63,864 nucleotides of DNA, taken from assembly GCF_024721265.1 (NCBI RefSeq), contig NZ_JAMXOC010000018.1, positions 1-63,864 of the forward strand, given 5' to 3'. A model generated the notes under the pieces. The model made no database searches and was not told the origin of the DNA. It saw only the letters and a list, made by a program, of their open reading frames with translations. Source of the stretch: Ohessyouella blattaphilus. GTDB lineage: Bacteria; Bacillota; Clostridia; Lachnospirales; Lachnospiraceae. The stretch's first letter is position 1. Each line of letters begins with the position of its first letter. The translations under genes and the position numbers were made by a program. Positions 14,551 through 24,644 of the stretch are shown here, in pieces.

Positions 14551-15468
14551 TTACACTTTTGTCGCAAGCTTCATAATTGGATTTAAATCATAGATTAGAC
14601 GAAGCCATTTATGTTCGTGAATCGTTACGTAGACATCCTTACCAACGCCCGCTGTATAGAAAAGGGCAATCAACATAAAGATGGTCCACACGATTACTAA
14701 AGCACCAACAGCACCTAGTATACCGCCACCTAAGCGGTTAAGTGCGCCGATTACCGGCAGATTAGAAACTACGTCCAGGGCAAATATAAACGCTCGGATG
14801 ATAATTGTCATTAAGATAAAGACTGCGATAAAAGCAACTACGTTAATCAATAGCTTTGACAGATAATTACCTACGTACTCACCAAAGGTCGTCGCCCCTA
14901 CTTTTTTATAGCCTTCTTCATTATTGTTTTCCCGTAGCAGCTCTTTAAAAAAGTCCGGGATTTCCGCTTGCTCGATGGCACTAATCTGGGTTTCTTTAGG
15001 AATATCGCTCTCCTCAATCGCCGTAATCATCTTCTGCTGAGAGTCTTTTATCCCTGCTAACACTTGATCGGATATCCCCAGTTCATTGAGCTCGTCATCG
15101 GTCACCTTGCCGCTAATCACATCGTCAATTGTCAAGTCATGTTCGGCTAGCTTCTCTTCTGAAATACCTACGGCATTAAGCGCCCGCTTAATCGCATCCG
15201 CATCAATGGCGAGTTCATCAGAAATAGAACCGGTAAACAGGTCCTTTGCCGAGCTTGTTACCGATGTCATTACCTGTGTTTTTATCATTTCGTCTAGCGG
15301 TGTAAACTTTGTAATTGCTTTAGCCGCATAGGGTGTTAGAAAAACCACCAGAACCAAGGTAACTATTGTAGTTACCAAGGATACGACAATTTTTATGGCA
15401 CCGCGACCAATACCCACCCCGATACCAATCACGAAAATAAGTGCTACGACGATTACAATCCAATCCAT
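14551..15468 (-). CDS. CvpA family membrane protein
   Basis: A 305-residue protein with an N-terminal CvpA-like membrane pair (MDWIVIVVALIFVIGIGVGIGRGAIK start) and two or three more segments near residues 210-280. The large hydrophilic middle (about 70-205) is longer than in short CvpA proteins. Family members are tied to colicin V production and cell-envelope functions without a clear mechanism. It is the last gene of the long leftward block, 18 bases after DUF5711. Confidence 0.8.
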   Translation of the reverse strand: MDWIVIVVALIFVIGIGVGIGRGAIKIVVSLVTTIVTLVLVVFLTPYAAKAITKFTPLDEMIKTQVMTSVTSSAKDLFTGSISDELAIDADAIKRALNAVGISEEKLAEHDLTIDDVISGKVTDDELNELGISDQVLAGIKDSQQKMITAIEESDIPKETQISAIEQAEIPDFFKELLRENNNEEGYKKVGATTFGEYVGNYLSKLLINVVAFIAVFILMTIIIRAFIFALDVVSNLPVIGALNRLGGGILGAVGALVIVWTIFMLIALFYTAGVGKDVYVTIHEHKWLRLIYDLNPIMKLATKV

Positions 15469-15486
15469 CCTTTTTCTCTCCTACCT

Positions 15487-16701
15487 TTATTTAGTGAGCC
15501 TTACCGTTTCCATACCGCTGCTGTTGATAATTGCATACTTATTTACCCCCCAGAGCGGATACACCTCGAGAATTGGCTTATCAGCTTCACCTACAAACCT
15601 CTCTACGCCATCTTTTAACACGATACATATATTCGTGCCATCGTACAAGATTACTTGTCCATCGACGACCTTCATATGGCTATATACGTTCTTCACTTTG
15701 CCGCGCATTTTCTCTTTGCCGTTCGCGCCAAAGAGCCTTACTTCATACTGGGTTTTATCTTTCAGTAAGACCGCGATGTATTTACTGTCACTGGCCACAC
15801 TGCTAATTTCCAAATCAAAATTTACCTTCGATACTTCCGTAGGTTCCGTAATTCCTCGGTAGATTGAGAGGCTCTTTTCCCCTACATGGAAACTTATATC
15901 TCCTCGCAGAAAACCAACTGTGGGCACGAGTTCGCCTTCGTACACCACTTCTTTAATTCCCACCTTATCGCTTTTGTCGTTTTCCCCGGCAAAGCTATAA
16001 TAACCGATTTTGCTCTCCACTTGCTTTTCTTTGATATGGAGATAGGATACAATCATCCCTTTCCCGTCCTCGCTAATGCGAGCATCCACAGGGTAACCGG
16101 TTGTCGCAATGGTAGATTTATGCTCAACTAAGACCGCTCCCTTGGTATCGTAACAGATAATGGATGGTGCGGTATCACCCTTTAAAAGCGCACACAAAAT
16201 CCCTTGTTCGGAGACCGTGACTTTTTCAATCGGGGCACTTGTTTTCACCTCACCGATTAGGCCTTCCTTATTAAAAATATAGGCTTCATTTCCTTCTTTA
16301 TCGGCAACTGCGGCGGCCGACTCCGAGACCGTAACAATCGGATTTCGCATCTGATACGGCTGGTTAAAAATAACATCACCGCTTTTATTTAGCAAGGAAA
16401 TACCATCCTTACTGTAACGCAAAACCCCAGCGGCAAACTGCTGATATCCACTTTCGGTTACGTCGCTTGTCTCCACCTCTTGTACCGTTTTAATCTTCGT
16501 GTATGTCTGAAAATGCACCACCAAGTACGTTGCCGTAATAATTACGAGAATTGCGACAATGCCTAAGATTAGCATACGCCTCCTTTTTCTGCGATAGGCG
16601 TTAATCTGTTCGTCGATGTTTTTCTCAGTCTCCCAGTATTTATCAAGATCTAGAACTTCATCATCTTGTACTACCCGCAGATTTTTACCTCTTTTAGGCA
16701 T
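15487..16701 (-). CDS. DUF5711 family membrane-anchored protein
   Basis: A 404-residue protein of the clostridial DUF5711 family. A short basic cytoplasmic region is followed by one membrane segment (about residues 43-63) and a large outside domain with repeated beta-rich segments (for example YSKDGISLLNKSGDVIF, YDTKGAVLVEHK), suggesting a beta-propeller. Function unknown. It is 18 bases upstream of cvpA and follows the transketolase pair. A role at the cell envelope is an inference from topology. Confidence 0.8.
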   Translation of the reverse strand: MPKRGKNLRVVQDDEVLDLDKYWETEKNIDEQINAYRRKRRRMLILGIVAILVIITATYLVVHFQTYTKIKTVQEVETSDVTESGYQQFAAGVLRYSKDGISLLNKSGDVIFNQPYQMRNPIVTVSESAAAVADKEGNEAYIFNKEGLIGEVKTSAPIEKVTVSEQGILCALLKGDTAPSIICYDTKGAVLVEHKSTIATTGYPVDARISEDGKGMIVSYLHIKEKQVESKIGYYSFAGENDKSDKVGIKEVVYEGELVPTVGFLRGDISFHVGEKSLSIYRGITEPTEVSKVNFDLEISSVASDSKYIAVLLKDKTQYEVRLFGANGKEKMRGKVKNVYSHMKVVDGQVILYDGTNICIVLKDGVERFVGEADKPILEVYPLWGVNKYAIINSSGMETVRLTK

Positions 16702-16720
16702 CGTCGCTTCTCCTCTACTA

Positions 16721-17656
16721 TTAAATAAATGCTTTTACTTTTTCATAGATGCCATCTGCATCTAATCCGTATTTCTTAATTAATTCTACCGCTGGTCCTG
16801 ACTCGCCGAAGACGTCTTCAATTCCAACTCTTAAGACTTTTGCATCACCACTTGCTGCTACCGCTTCACAAACTGCACCGCCAAGACCGCCGATAATTGA
16901 ATGCTCTTCTACGGTAATGATCTTTCCGGTTTTAGCTGCTTCTGCTACCGCCTCTAAATCTATTGGTTTAATCGTATGCATGTTGATAACGCCTACGCTT
17001 TTTCCTTCTTTTTCCAAACGCTCTGCCACTTCAAGACAAGCGGATACCGGTAAACCGGTAGCGATAATCGTCGCGTCGGTACCTTCTCTTAAGGTAATCG
17101 CTTTCCCGATTTCGAATTTATAATCTGGTTGATCGTTAATTACCGGTACAGCCAATCTACCAAAACGCATATAGACTGGTCCTTCGTGCTTATACGCAGC
17201 TTCCACGCAGGCTTTTGCTTCCACGTCATCTGCTGGGTTAAGAATCACCATTCCCGGAATGGTCCGCATTAAGGCGATATCTTCATTACACTGGTGAGAC
17301 GCACCGTCTTCACCTACAGAAATACCGGCGTGAGTCGCACCAATTTTTACATTTAAATGAGGATAGCCGATTGAGTTACGCACTTGCTCAAAGGCTCTAC
17401 CTGCAGCAAACATCGCGAAGGTACTAGCAAAAGGCACCTTACCGGTAGTAGAAATACCCGCAGCGACGGTCATCATATTACATTCAGCGATTCCACAGTC
17501 GATATGACGTTCTGGAAAAGCTTTTTGAAATACGCCTGTTTTTGTAGCTGCTGCCAAGTCGGCATCAAGAACCACCACATCTTTATGAGCTTCACCAAGA
17601 GCTGTTAAGGCATTACCGTAGCTCTCTCTCGTTGCAATTTTCTTTACTTCTGACAT
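16721..17656 (-). CDS. Transketolase, C-terminal subunit
   Basis: A 311-residue half of a split transketolase, holding the pyrimidine-binding and C-terminal domains (TRESYGNALTALGEAHKDVVVLDADLA; GISVGEDGASHQC; the TVEEHSIIGGLGGAVCE segment). With the N-terminal subunit it moves two-carbon units between sugar phosphates using thiamine diphosphate. It overlaps the N-terminal subunit gene by 13 bases, indicating coupled production of the two halves. Confidence 0.95.
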   Translation of the reverse strand: MSEVKKIATRESYGNALTALGEAHKDVVVLDADLAAATKTGVFQKAFPERHIDCGIAECNMMTVAAGISTTGKVPFASTFAMFAAGRAFEQVRNSIGYPHLNVKIGATHAGISVGEDGASHQCNEDIALMRTIPGMVILNPADDVEAKACVEAAYKHEGPVYMRFGRLAVPVINDQPDYKFEIGKAITLREGTDATIIATGLPVSACLEVAERLEKEGKSVGVINMHTIKPIDLEAVAEAAKTGKIITVEEHSIIGGLGGAVCEAVAASGDAKVLRVGIEDVFGESGPAVELIKKYGLDADGIYEKVKAFI

Positions 17657-18480
17657 AGTGCTTCACCTACTTTCTCTAAATCTGCCATTGCCACTGCATA
17701 CTGCTCGTCGTTCGGTGCTGTACCGTGCCATGCTGCTTGGTTCTCCATGAAAGAGACATCTTTTCCCTTAATTGTCTTGGCAATAATGGCTGTCGGCTTA
17801 CCTTTGGTTGCTTTTGCTTCCTTAAAGGCCGCGTCAATTTGATCAAAATCGTGACCGTCGATATTGATTACGTGGAAGTTGAAAGCCTCAAATTTCTTAT
17901 CGATTGGATAAGGAGAGTTCACGCAATCAATCGCGCCATCAATTTGTAAGTTGTTGTTATCAATAATTGCCACGAAGTTATCAAGCTTGCGGTGAGCAGC
18001 TAACATAGCAGCTTCCCATACTTGACCTTCTTGTAACTCGCCATCACCCAGTAAGGTGTAGACGCGGTATGACTCGTCGTATAGTTTAGCGGAAATCGCC
18101 ATTCCGACAGCGGCGGAGATACCTTGGCCAAGAGACCCACTGCTCATATCTACTCCGGGGATGTGTTTCATATCCGGATGTCCTTGCAAATAAGAACCTG
18201 TGTGTCTAAAGCTTGGCAAATCCTCTACAGGGAAGAAGCCGCGATTAGCAAGGCTCGCATAGTACCCTGGTGAAGTATGTCCCTTGGACAAAACAAAGCG
18301 ATCCCGGTCGGCCTTCTTAGGGTCTTTTGGATCGATGTTTAATTCTTCAAAATACAGATAGGTATAAATATCTGCTGCTGAAAGTGAGCCGCCTGGATGG
18401 CCGGCTTTTGCTGAGTGGACAGCGGTGACAATCCCTTTTCTGATCTCATTTGCTGTCTTTTGTAGTTCGAGCTTATTCAT
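17644..18480 (-). CDS. Transketolase, N-terminal subunit
   Basis: A 278-residue half carrying the thiamine diphosphate domain: AKAGHPGGSLSAADIYTYLY, SKGHTSPGYYASLA and the cofactor motif GDGELQEGQVWEAAM...NNN. The frame runs to 18537, but the ATG at 18480 (MNKLELQKTAN) has AAAGGAGG upstream and fits the family. It follows the transaldolase gene by 13 bases, giving a compact non-oxidative pentose phosphate unit. Confidence 0.95.
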   Translation of the reverse strand: MNKLELQKTANEIRKGIVTAVHSAKAGHPGGSLSAADIYTYLYFEELNIDPKDPKKADRDRFVLSKGHTSPGYYASLANRGFFPVEDLPSFRHTGSYLQGHPDMKHIPGVDMSSGSLGQGISAAVGMAISAKLYDESYRVYTLLGDGELQEGQVWEAAMLAAHRKLDNFVAIIDNNNLQIDGAIDCVNSPYPIDKKFEAFNFHVINIDGHDFDQIDAAFKEAKATKGKPTAIIAKTIKGKDVSFMENQAAWHGTAPNDEQYAVAMADLEKVGEALCQK

Positions 18481-18493
18481 TTCTTTCCTCCTT

Positions 18494-19147
18494 TTATTCT
18501 TCAAAAGCCTTCTTATAGTCAGCTTTGAATTTCTCAATTCCTTCGTCTGTTAACGGGTGATCAATCATCTTCACGATAACATTATAAGGTACGGTGGCAA
18601 TATCTGCACCGGCAATTGCACAGTCGGTTACGTGAATAGGACTGCGAACACTGGCAGCAATCACTTTCGTCTGAATATCTGCAACTCGGAACATCTCTAC
18701 AATTTCTTCGATTAAATCTACACCTCTAAAAGAGATATCATCTAGACGGCCTAAGAAAGGAGATACGTAGGTCGCGCCTGCTCTAGCTGCTAAGAGTGCC
18801 TGATTAGCGGTGAAAATCAAGGTGACATTGGTCTTAATCCCTTCCGCTGTCAATTGTTTACACGCTTTTAGCCCTTCCGCTGTCATGGGAATTTTTACTA
18901 CCATGTTTTTATGAATAGCAGCGATTTCTCGGCCTTCTGCAATCATCCCTTTCGCATCCGTCGTGGTCGCTTTTACTTCTCCACTGATAGGACCGTCCAC
19001 AATCCCGGCAATCTCTTCAATTGCTTTTTCAAAAGGGATACCCTCTCTGGCAATCAAAGACGGGTTAGTGGTTACCCCACTGATAACACCCATTTCGTTA
19101 GCTTTTCTGATTTCGTCAAAATTTGCTGTGTCGATAAAAAATTGCAT
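18494..19147 (-). CDS. TalC/MipB-like transaldolase (fructose-6-phosphate aldolase family)
   Basis: A 217-residue small transaldolase: [20 protein letters not shown], the Schiff-base lysine in [23 protein letters not shown], and [10 protein letters not shown]. Length and sequence are those of the TalC/FSA subfamily; next to split transketolase, transaldolase activity is more likely than free aldolase activity. The start has AAAGGAGG upstream. Confidence 0.92.
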   Translation of the reverse strand: MQFFIDTANFDEIRKANEMGVISGVTTNPSLIAREGIPFEKAIEEIAGIVDGPISGEVKATTTDAKGMIAEGREIAAIHKNMVVKIPMTAEGLKACKQLTAEGIKTNVTLIFTANQALLAARAGATYVSPFLGRLDDISFRGVDLIEEIVEMFRVADIQTKVIAASVRSPIHVTDCAIAGADIATVPYNVIVKMIDHPLTDEGIEKFKADYKKAFEE

Positions 19148-19159
19148 GTGTTCCTCCTT

Positions 19160-19756
19160 TTAGAGTTCTGTTCTGCCTTCTAAGGCCCGCAAAAGCGTGA
19201 CTTCGTCGATATATTCTAAGTCACCACCCACCGGTACGCCACTGGCGATCCGGGTCACCTTAATCCCCGTGGGCTTGATCAGCTTGCTAATATACATAGC
19301 AGTGGTCTCGCCTTCAAGACTGGAGTTGGTGGCAATAATCACTTCATCAACATCCTTTTGCAAGCGCTCAATGAGTTCCTTAAGCTTAATATCTTCTGGA
19401 CCAATTCCTAGCATCGGTGAAATCGCTCCGTGCAGGACGTGGTAGACGCCTTCGTACTTCCCGGTTTTTTCATACGCTGCTAAGTCTCGCGTATGTTCAA
19501 CCACCATAATCTCTTTGTGGTTGCGCTTATCGCTACTACAGATCGGACATAATTCCCGGTCCGTCAGCGTATAGCATTCCTTACAGTACTTGATATTCTC
19601 TTTTGCGTCCACAATGGTCTGAGCGAGACGTTTGACATCCGCTTCCTTCATATTAAGCATATGAAAAGCCATCCTCGTTGCCGACTTAGAGCCAATACCT
19701 GGCAATCTGGAAAGCTCCTCTATCAATTTGCTAATTTGATTACTATAGTAATCCAT
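19160..19756 (-). CDS. recR: Recombination protein RecR
   Basis: A 198-residue RecR of full length: helix-hairpin-helix LSRLPGIGSKSATRMAFHML, C4 zinc finger CKECYTLTDRELCPIC, and the Toprim core EVIIATNSSLEGETTAMYISKL, with the C-terminal Walker-like region ASGVPVGGDLEYIDEVTL. It loads RecA with RecO/RecF in gap repair. It is the third gene of the conserved dnaX-ybaB-recR set. Confidence 0.97.
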   Translation of the reverse strand: MDYYSNQISKLIEELSRLPGIGSKSATRMAFHMLNMKEADVKRLAQTIVDAKENIKYCKECYTLTDRELCPICSSDKRNHKEIMVVEHTRDLAAYEKTGKYEGVYHVLHGAISPMLGIGPEDIKLKELIERLQKDVDEVIIATNSSLEGETTAMYISKLIKPTGIKVTRIASGVPVGGDLEYIDEVTLLRALEGRTEL

Positions 19757-19780
19757 ATTTATACATCCCCTAATAGATCT

Positions 19781-20125
19781 CTAGAATAAATTCGGCATCC
19801 CGCCAGTTAAGCCTTCCATGCTGCCAGCGTTCTCAGCATCCACTTGTTCAAAAGCTTCGTTGGTCGCCGCCACAATCAAATCCTCTAACATTTCAATGTC
19901 ATCTGGATCCACTACTTCTTCGCTCAGCTTAAGCTTTACCATCTGCTTTGCTCCCGTTACCGTTACTTCTACGGCACCGCCACCAGCAGTCGCGGTAAAC
20001 TCTTTCGTTTCCATCTCTTTGGCTTTTTCTTCCATCTGCTTTTGCATCTTCTGAGCCTGTTTCATTAAATTAGCCATATTACCCGGCATGCCTCCGCCGC
20101 CAGGAAAGCCTCCTCGTTTCGCCAT
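19781..20125 (-). CDS. YbaB/EbfC family nucleoid-associated protein
   Basis: A 114-residue YbaB-like DNA-binding protein: a Gly/Met-rich N-terminus, NLMKQAQKMQKQMEEKAKEM coiled segment and GGGAVEVTVTGAKQMVKLKLSEEVVDPDD. The start codon directly follows the dnaX stop. It probably binds DNA as a dimer near the replication and repair machinery. Confidence 0.95.
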   Translation of the reverse strand: MAKRGGFPGGGGMPGNMANLMKQAQKMQKQMEEKAKEMETKEFTATAGGGAVEVTVTGAKQMVKLKLSEEVVDPDDIEMLEDLIVAATNEAFEQVDAENAGSMEGLTGGMPNLF

Positions 20126-21691
20126 TTAAAAATCCTCCTCTACTACTTCTGTTTGTATTATTTTACTAAGATCTGGATACTGACTCTCGAAAGGTCGCCC
20201 TTCCTTTAACAGACGGACTTCAATTTCTACGTCTTTTTCTGTCTCGGCGGCAATCGCCGCCTTTAGCTGGTCAATCCAGTCTCCTTTGCTTACCATACTA
20301 TATTTTACACTATCATCCGTAACAAGCAAGAGCTTATCGTCATCGGAGACACTGAGTTTTGTCTGTTCAAAAAAGCCTTTTGCCATCCCTTCACCGAGAC
20401 GGGACAATATTTTGGAAAAGCGCTCCACCACTTGGCGAATATCGGCACTTAGTGCCTTTTCTAACACCACCGGGGGATACTCCTTTTCCGGTGCGGCGCT
20501 TGCCACCTGAGTAACCACTGGCGCCGGGGCAAACTCTAGCTCTTCCACTTCTTTTTCTAAGGCCCGCAAGCGGTCTAACAAGGAGCCGTAATCCGTCTCC
20601 ATCTGGGGTTTACACAGCTTGATAAACGCGACCTCTAAAAGCACTCTTTTCTGGGTGGAAAAGCGCATTCTATTTGCTAGTTCGGAAAACACGCGAATGT
20701 AGCGAATCAAAGTATCATTTTCCACCAAGGTCGCCTCTTCTTTCAAGCGCTGAACATTTTCTCTAGACATATCGAGAACGTCTTCCAAATCTTCGGCGCT
20801 TTTTATCAGCAAAAGATTTCGCAGATACCAGATAAAATCATTCGTCAGCTGAGTCAAGTCCTTACCTTCCATAATCAGTTCGTTCAAGGCTTCTAGCACC
20901 TGCTTTACATCCATGGAAAGGAGCTTACGGAAAAGATTGCTGAATACTTCGGCGTCAATCGCTCCTAACACCTCTAATACGTGTTCGTAGCGAATTTCCT
21001 GGTTAAAGTAAAAGGCTACGCATTGGTCTAGAAGACTAAGGGCGTCACGCATGGCCCCATCGGCGCTTCTGGCAATATAGCGAATGGCCTTCTCCTCAAT
21101 CTGGATGTTTTCTGCCGTCGCTAGTTCCTGGATCCGCTCACTAATGGTATCAATGCTGATTCGCTTAAAATCATAGCGTTGACAGCGACTGAGAATGGTG
21201 ACCGGAATCTTGTGGGCTTCCGTAGTTGCCAGAATAAAGATAACATACTCTGGCGGTTCTTCCAAGGTTTTTAGCAAAGCGTTAAAGGCCCCGCCTGAGA
21301 GCATATGCACCTCATCGATAATATAGACCTTATATTTTCCCTGAGCCGGACGGTACGCCACTTCTTCTCTGATTTCTCGAATATTGTCAACACCGTTATT
21401 AGAGGCGGCATCAATTTCGATAACATTGAGGGAGTTACCGGTAGCGATTTCCTGACACATCGCACATTTTCCGCAAGGATTCCCTTCTTCTGGGGCCTGG
21501 CAGTTAACGGCCTTTGCCAAAATCTTCGCCACCGAGGTTTTTCCTGTACCCCGGGTTCCACAGAAGAGATATGCATGACCGATTCGGCCGCTCTTCACTT
21601 GGTTCTTTAGGGTGGTGACAATGGCATCTTGACCTTTTACTTCCGCAAAGGTGGTGGGCCTGAATTTTCTATATAGAGCCGTGTAGGACAT
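20126..21691 (-). CDS. dnaX: DNA polymerase III subunit gamma/tau
   Basis: A 521-residue clamp-loader ATPase: Walker A GTRGTGKTS near residue 45, a four-cysteine zinc module (CQAPEEGNPCGKCAMC), IDEVHMLSGGAFNALLKTLEEPP and sensor-1 ATTEAHKIPVTILSRCQR. A C-terminal tau-like region of about 150 residues is variable. It assembles the clamp loader. No obvious slippery A-run for gamma production was noticed. It starts the dnaX-ybaB-recR set, 25 bases after pfkA. Confidence 0.97.
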   Translation of the reverse strand: MSYTALYRKFRPTTFAEVKGQDAIVTTLKNQVKSGRIGHAYLFCGTRGTGKTSVAKILAKAVNCQAPEEGNPCGKCAMCQEIATGNSLNVIEIDAASNNGVDNIREIREEVAYRPAQGKYKVYIIDEVHMLSGGAFNALLKTLEEPPEYVIFILATTEAHKIPVTILSRCQRYDFKRISIDTISERIQELATAENIQIEEKAIRYIARSADGAMRDALSLLDQCVAFYFNQEIRYEHVLEVLGAIDAEVFSNLFRKLLSMDVKQVLEALNELIMEGKDLTQLTNDFIWYLRNLLLIKSAEDLEDVLDMSRENVQRLKEEATLVENDTLIRYIRVFSELANRMRFSTQKRVLLEVAFIKLCKPQMETDYGSLLDRLRALEKEVEELEFAPAPVVTQVASAAPEKEYPPVVLEKALSADIRQVVERFSKILSRLGEGMAKGFFEQTKLSVSDDDKLLLVTDDSVKYSMVSKGDWIDQLKAAIAAETEKDVEIEVRLLKEGRPFESQYPDLSKIIQTEVVEEDF

Positions 21692-21716
21692 CTTTTACAC
21701 TTCCTTCTTTCGTTCG

Positions 21717-22784
21717 TTAGATTCCAAAGCTGATGCCAGTTAATTCGGCTTCTCTGATAATGCTGGAATCAGGGTCGAGATACTTAAGTTTCCCGGCCAC
21801 CTCTTCGAGAGGCACGCGGATAATCTCGTTGTTGCGAACGGCTGCCATCTTTCCGTAATCTTCTTCTAAGATCATCTCGGCTGCTGCCGCACCTAGTCTC
21901 GTGGCTAATACTCGGTCGTAAGGGCACGGTGATCCGCCTCGCTGAGTGTGACCAGGTACAGTGATTCGCACTTCCTGGTCCGTTCGCTCACTAATCTTAT
22001 CCGCTATCTCATAAGCCACCGAAGGGTATTTTGCCCGAGCTTCTTTTTGGGCTTTCTTTGGAAGCTCTGCCACTTCCTTCGAAATGGCACCTTCGGCAAC
22101 AGCGATAATCGTAAACTTCTTACCGCTTTTATTCCGTCTATTAATCGCTCTGACCACCACATCGATGTCATAGGGAATCTCTGGCAAGAGGATAATGTCC
22201 GCACCGCCAGCGATACCAGCGTGTAGCGTCACATGCCCTACCTTATGCCCCATTACTTCGATGATGAAGACCCGGCCATGGCTAGTAGCCGTGGTATGGA
22301 TCCGGTCGATCGTATCGGTGGCGATATCCACCGCACTTTGAAAGCCAAAGGTCATATCCGTTCCCCAAAGATCGTTATCGATGGTCTTTGGTAAGGTCAC
22401 CACGTTAAGCCCTTCTTCCCTTAGTAAGTTGGCCGTCTTATGGCTACCGTTTCCGCCTAAGACTACCAAGCAGTTCAAATGAAGCTTATGGTAGGTTTGC
22501 TTCATCTCTTCTACTTTATCAAGGCCGTTTTCATCTGGCTTTCGCATCAGCTTAAAGGGCTGTCTGCTGGTTCCGAGAATGGTGCCACCAAGGGTTAAGA
22601 TTCCCGAAAAATCGCGAGACTCTAGCACCTTAAAGTCACCGTACATAAGACCTTTGTAACCGTCCTGAAAACCGTAGATCTCGACGTCATCACGTTTTGT
22701 ATAAATCGCCTTGACCACTCCTCGCATAGCCGCATTAAGAGCCTGGCAATCACCACCGCTGGTTAGAATTCCTACACGTAACAT
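21717..22784 (-). CDS. 6-phosphofructokinase with atypical nucleotide-site motifs
   Basis: A 355-residue phosphofructokinase phosphorylating fructose-6-P. The start ATG at 22784 has AGGAGG upstream; the frame extends to 22811. Motifs deviate from classic PfkA: GGDCQALNAAMRG at residue 10 (usually GGDxPGxN), GGNGS at 110-114 (usually GGDGS) and PKTIDND at 132-138, where Lys instead of Gly is the mark of PPi-dependent enzymes. This matches the subgroup often annotated as ATP-PFK whose phosphoryl donor cannot be read from sequence alone. It lies between ftsH and dnaX. Confidence 0.9.
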   Translation of the reverse strand: MLRVGILTSGGDCQALNAAMRGVVKAIYTKRDDVEIYGFQDGYKGLMYGDFKVLESRDFSGILTLGGTILGTSRQPFKLMRKPDENGLDKVEEMKQTYHKLHLNCLVVLGGNGSHKTANLLREEGLNVVTLPKTIDNDLWGTDMTFGFQSAVDIATDTIDRIHTTATSHGRVFIIEVMGHKVGHVTLHAGIAGGADIILLPEIPYDIDVVVRAINRRNKSGKKFTIIAVAEGAISKEVAELPKKAQKEARAKYPSVAYEIADKISERTDQEVRITVPGHTQRGGSPCPYDRVLATRLGAAAAEMILEEDYGKMAAVRNNEIIRVPLEEVAGKLKYLDPDSSIIREAELTGISFGI

Positions 22785-22816
22785 AAAAACCTCCTGTCTC
22801 TTCTGGGGCAAAACAA

Positions 22817-24631
22817 TTAGTCAAACAGTTGGGCAAATTCCTGGGCGCCAATCTTTTCTTTTTCCAAAAGAAGCTGCGCACATGCGTGCAATACTTCTTC
22901 GTGTTCTTTGATTAGCCTTCTCGCCTCATTGTGACACTCATCGATAATTCGCTTCACTTCCTCATCAATGGTAGTGGCCACTTTCTCGCCATACCCCCGA
23001 GAGGAATGCATCAGATCCTTGCCGATAAAGACTTCGTCGCTGTCGTTGTCATAGTCGATCAAACCAACTGCATCGGACATACCGTACTTGGTAACCATGG
23101 CTTTGGCAACCGAAGTCGCCTGCTTAATGTCACCGGAAGCTCCCGTTGTGATGTCGTTAAATATCATCTCTTCGGCCACTCGGCCGCCAAGAGCTGAGGT
23201 AATATCTTGGAGCATCTTGCCTTTGGTGTTATACACATCTTCTTGTTCTGGCACCTGCATCGTATATCCACCAGCCATTCCTGTAGGGATAATCGATACC
23301 GTATGTACCGGTCCCATATCCGGAAGGACGTGGAATAGAATCGCGTGTCCCGCCTCGTGATAAGCCGTAATCTTCTTTTCTTTCTCGGTGATGACCCGGC
23401 TTTTCTTCTCGGCACCGATACCCACCTTGATAAAGGCCCTATTAATATCTTCTTGCATAATGTATTTACGATCTTCTTTTGCCGCAAATATCGCAGCTTC
23501 ATTCATTAAGTTCTCAAGGTCTGCTCCTGTAAAGCCTGGGGTGGTCGCCGCTGTCCTTCGCAGGTCCACATCCTCAGCCAAGGGCTTTCCTTTGGCGTGA
23601 ATGGCTAGGATTTCCTCCCGTCCTTTAATATCTGGACGGCCAACGAACACCTTTCGGTCAAAGCGACCAGGGCGAAGAATCGCCGGGTCGAGAATATCCA
23701 CTCTATTCGTCGCTGCCATTACGATAATGCCTTCGTTCACACCGAAGCCATCCATCTCCACAAGGAGTTGGTTGAGCGTCTGCTCCCGTTCATCGTGCCC
23801 GCCACCCATACCGGTTCCCCGGCGTCTAGCTACCGCATCGATCTCGTCGATAAAGATAATGCAAGGCGAGTTTTCCTTCGCTTGCTCAAATAGATCACGA
23901 ACTCTTGAAGCTCCCACACCTACAAACATCTCCACGAAGTCCGAACCTGAGATGGTAAAGAAGGGAACGCCGGCTTCACCAGCTACCGCTTTTGCTAGTA
24001 AGGTTTTACCAGTCCCTGGAGGACCTACAAGGAGCATGCCTTTAGGAATCCGCGCTCCCACATCGATAAACTTCTGGGGATGTTTGAGAAATTCCACTAC
24101 TTCCGCTAAGTCTTCTTTTTCCTCATCCAGACCCGCTACATTGGCAAAGGTAACTTTCTTGTCCTTATCGGTGGAAAGCTTGGCCTTGCTCTTACCAAAG
24201 TTCATTGCCTTGGCATTGCCACCGCCCCCTTGGCGATTAAGCATCAAGAAAAGCAGAAGCATCCCGCCGGCAATTAGCGCTACTGGGAAAACCGTGGTTA
24301 GCAGGATCGAATCCTTCGGCACGGCCTTCACGTCGTATTCAATTTTTTTGTCCCTAAGGATCTTCTCGATGTCCTTTACATCAGAGACGCTTAAGTATTT
24401 TTCCGTTTCATCCTTTAACTGGACGATAACTTCTCCCGTTGGCACATCCTTGCTAAGAGCAATGATAATCTTCGCATAATCCTCATCCTCGAGAATTTGC
24501 TCAAATTCTGTACGGTTAATCTGCTTGGCCCGCTCATCTACCTGGTTGGTAAACCAGAAGATCGCAAACACTAGCACGATCAGAGCCAGAAATGAAAGCC
24601 CGTTAAAGCTTCTTACTTTTCGATTATTCAA
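22817..24631 (-). CDS. ftsH: ATP-dependent zinc metalloprotease FtsH
   Basis: A 604-residue membrane protease: membrane segments at about residues 11-30 and 108-131 flank a small extracytoplasmic domain; Walker A GPPGTGKT at 203-210, the SRH region with [10 protein letters not shown], and the zinc motif HEAGH. It degrades misassembled membrane proteins and short-lived regulators. The start is TTG at 24631 with GGGAGG upstream. It follows hpt by 13 bases, the conserved tilS-hpt-ftsH order. Confidence 0.97.
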   Translation of the reverse strand: MNNRKVRSFNGLSFLALIVLVFAIFWFTNQVDERAKQINRTEFEQILEDEDYAKIIIALSKDVPTGEVIVQLKDETEKYLSVSDVKDIEKILRDKKIEYDVKAVPKDSILLTTVFPVALIAGGMLLLFLMLNRQGGGGNAKAMNFGKSKAKLSTDKDKKVTFANVAGLDEEKEDLAEVVEFLKHPQKFIDVGARIPKGMLLVGPPGTGKTLLAKAVAGEAGVPFFTISGSDFVEMFVGVGASRVRDLFEQAKENSPCIIFIDEIDAVARRRGTGMGGGHDEREQTLNQLLVEMDGFGVNEGIIVMAATNRVDILDPAILRPGRFDRKVFVGRPDIKGREEILAIHAKGKPLAEDVDLRRTAATTPGFTGADLENLMNEAAIFAAKEDRKYIMQEDINRAFIKVGIGAEKKSRVITEKEKKITAYHEAGHAILFHVLPDMGPVHTVSIIPTGMAGGYTMQVPEQEDVYNTKGKMLQDITSALGGRVAEEMIFNDITTGASGDIKQATSVAKAMVTKYGMSDAVGLIDYDNDSDEVFIGKDLMHSSRGYGEKVATTIDEEVKRIIDECHNEARRLIKEHEEVLHACAQLLLEKEKIGAQEFAQLFD

Positions 24632-24644
24632 TGATTAATCCTCC

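Noticed and set aside
23601-24479. 292-codon rightward open frame
   Set aside because: It is the antisense shadow of ftsH, rich in Ser/Pro/Arg and without start signals.
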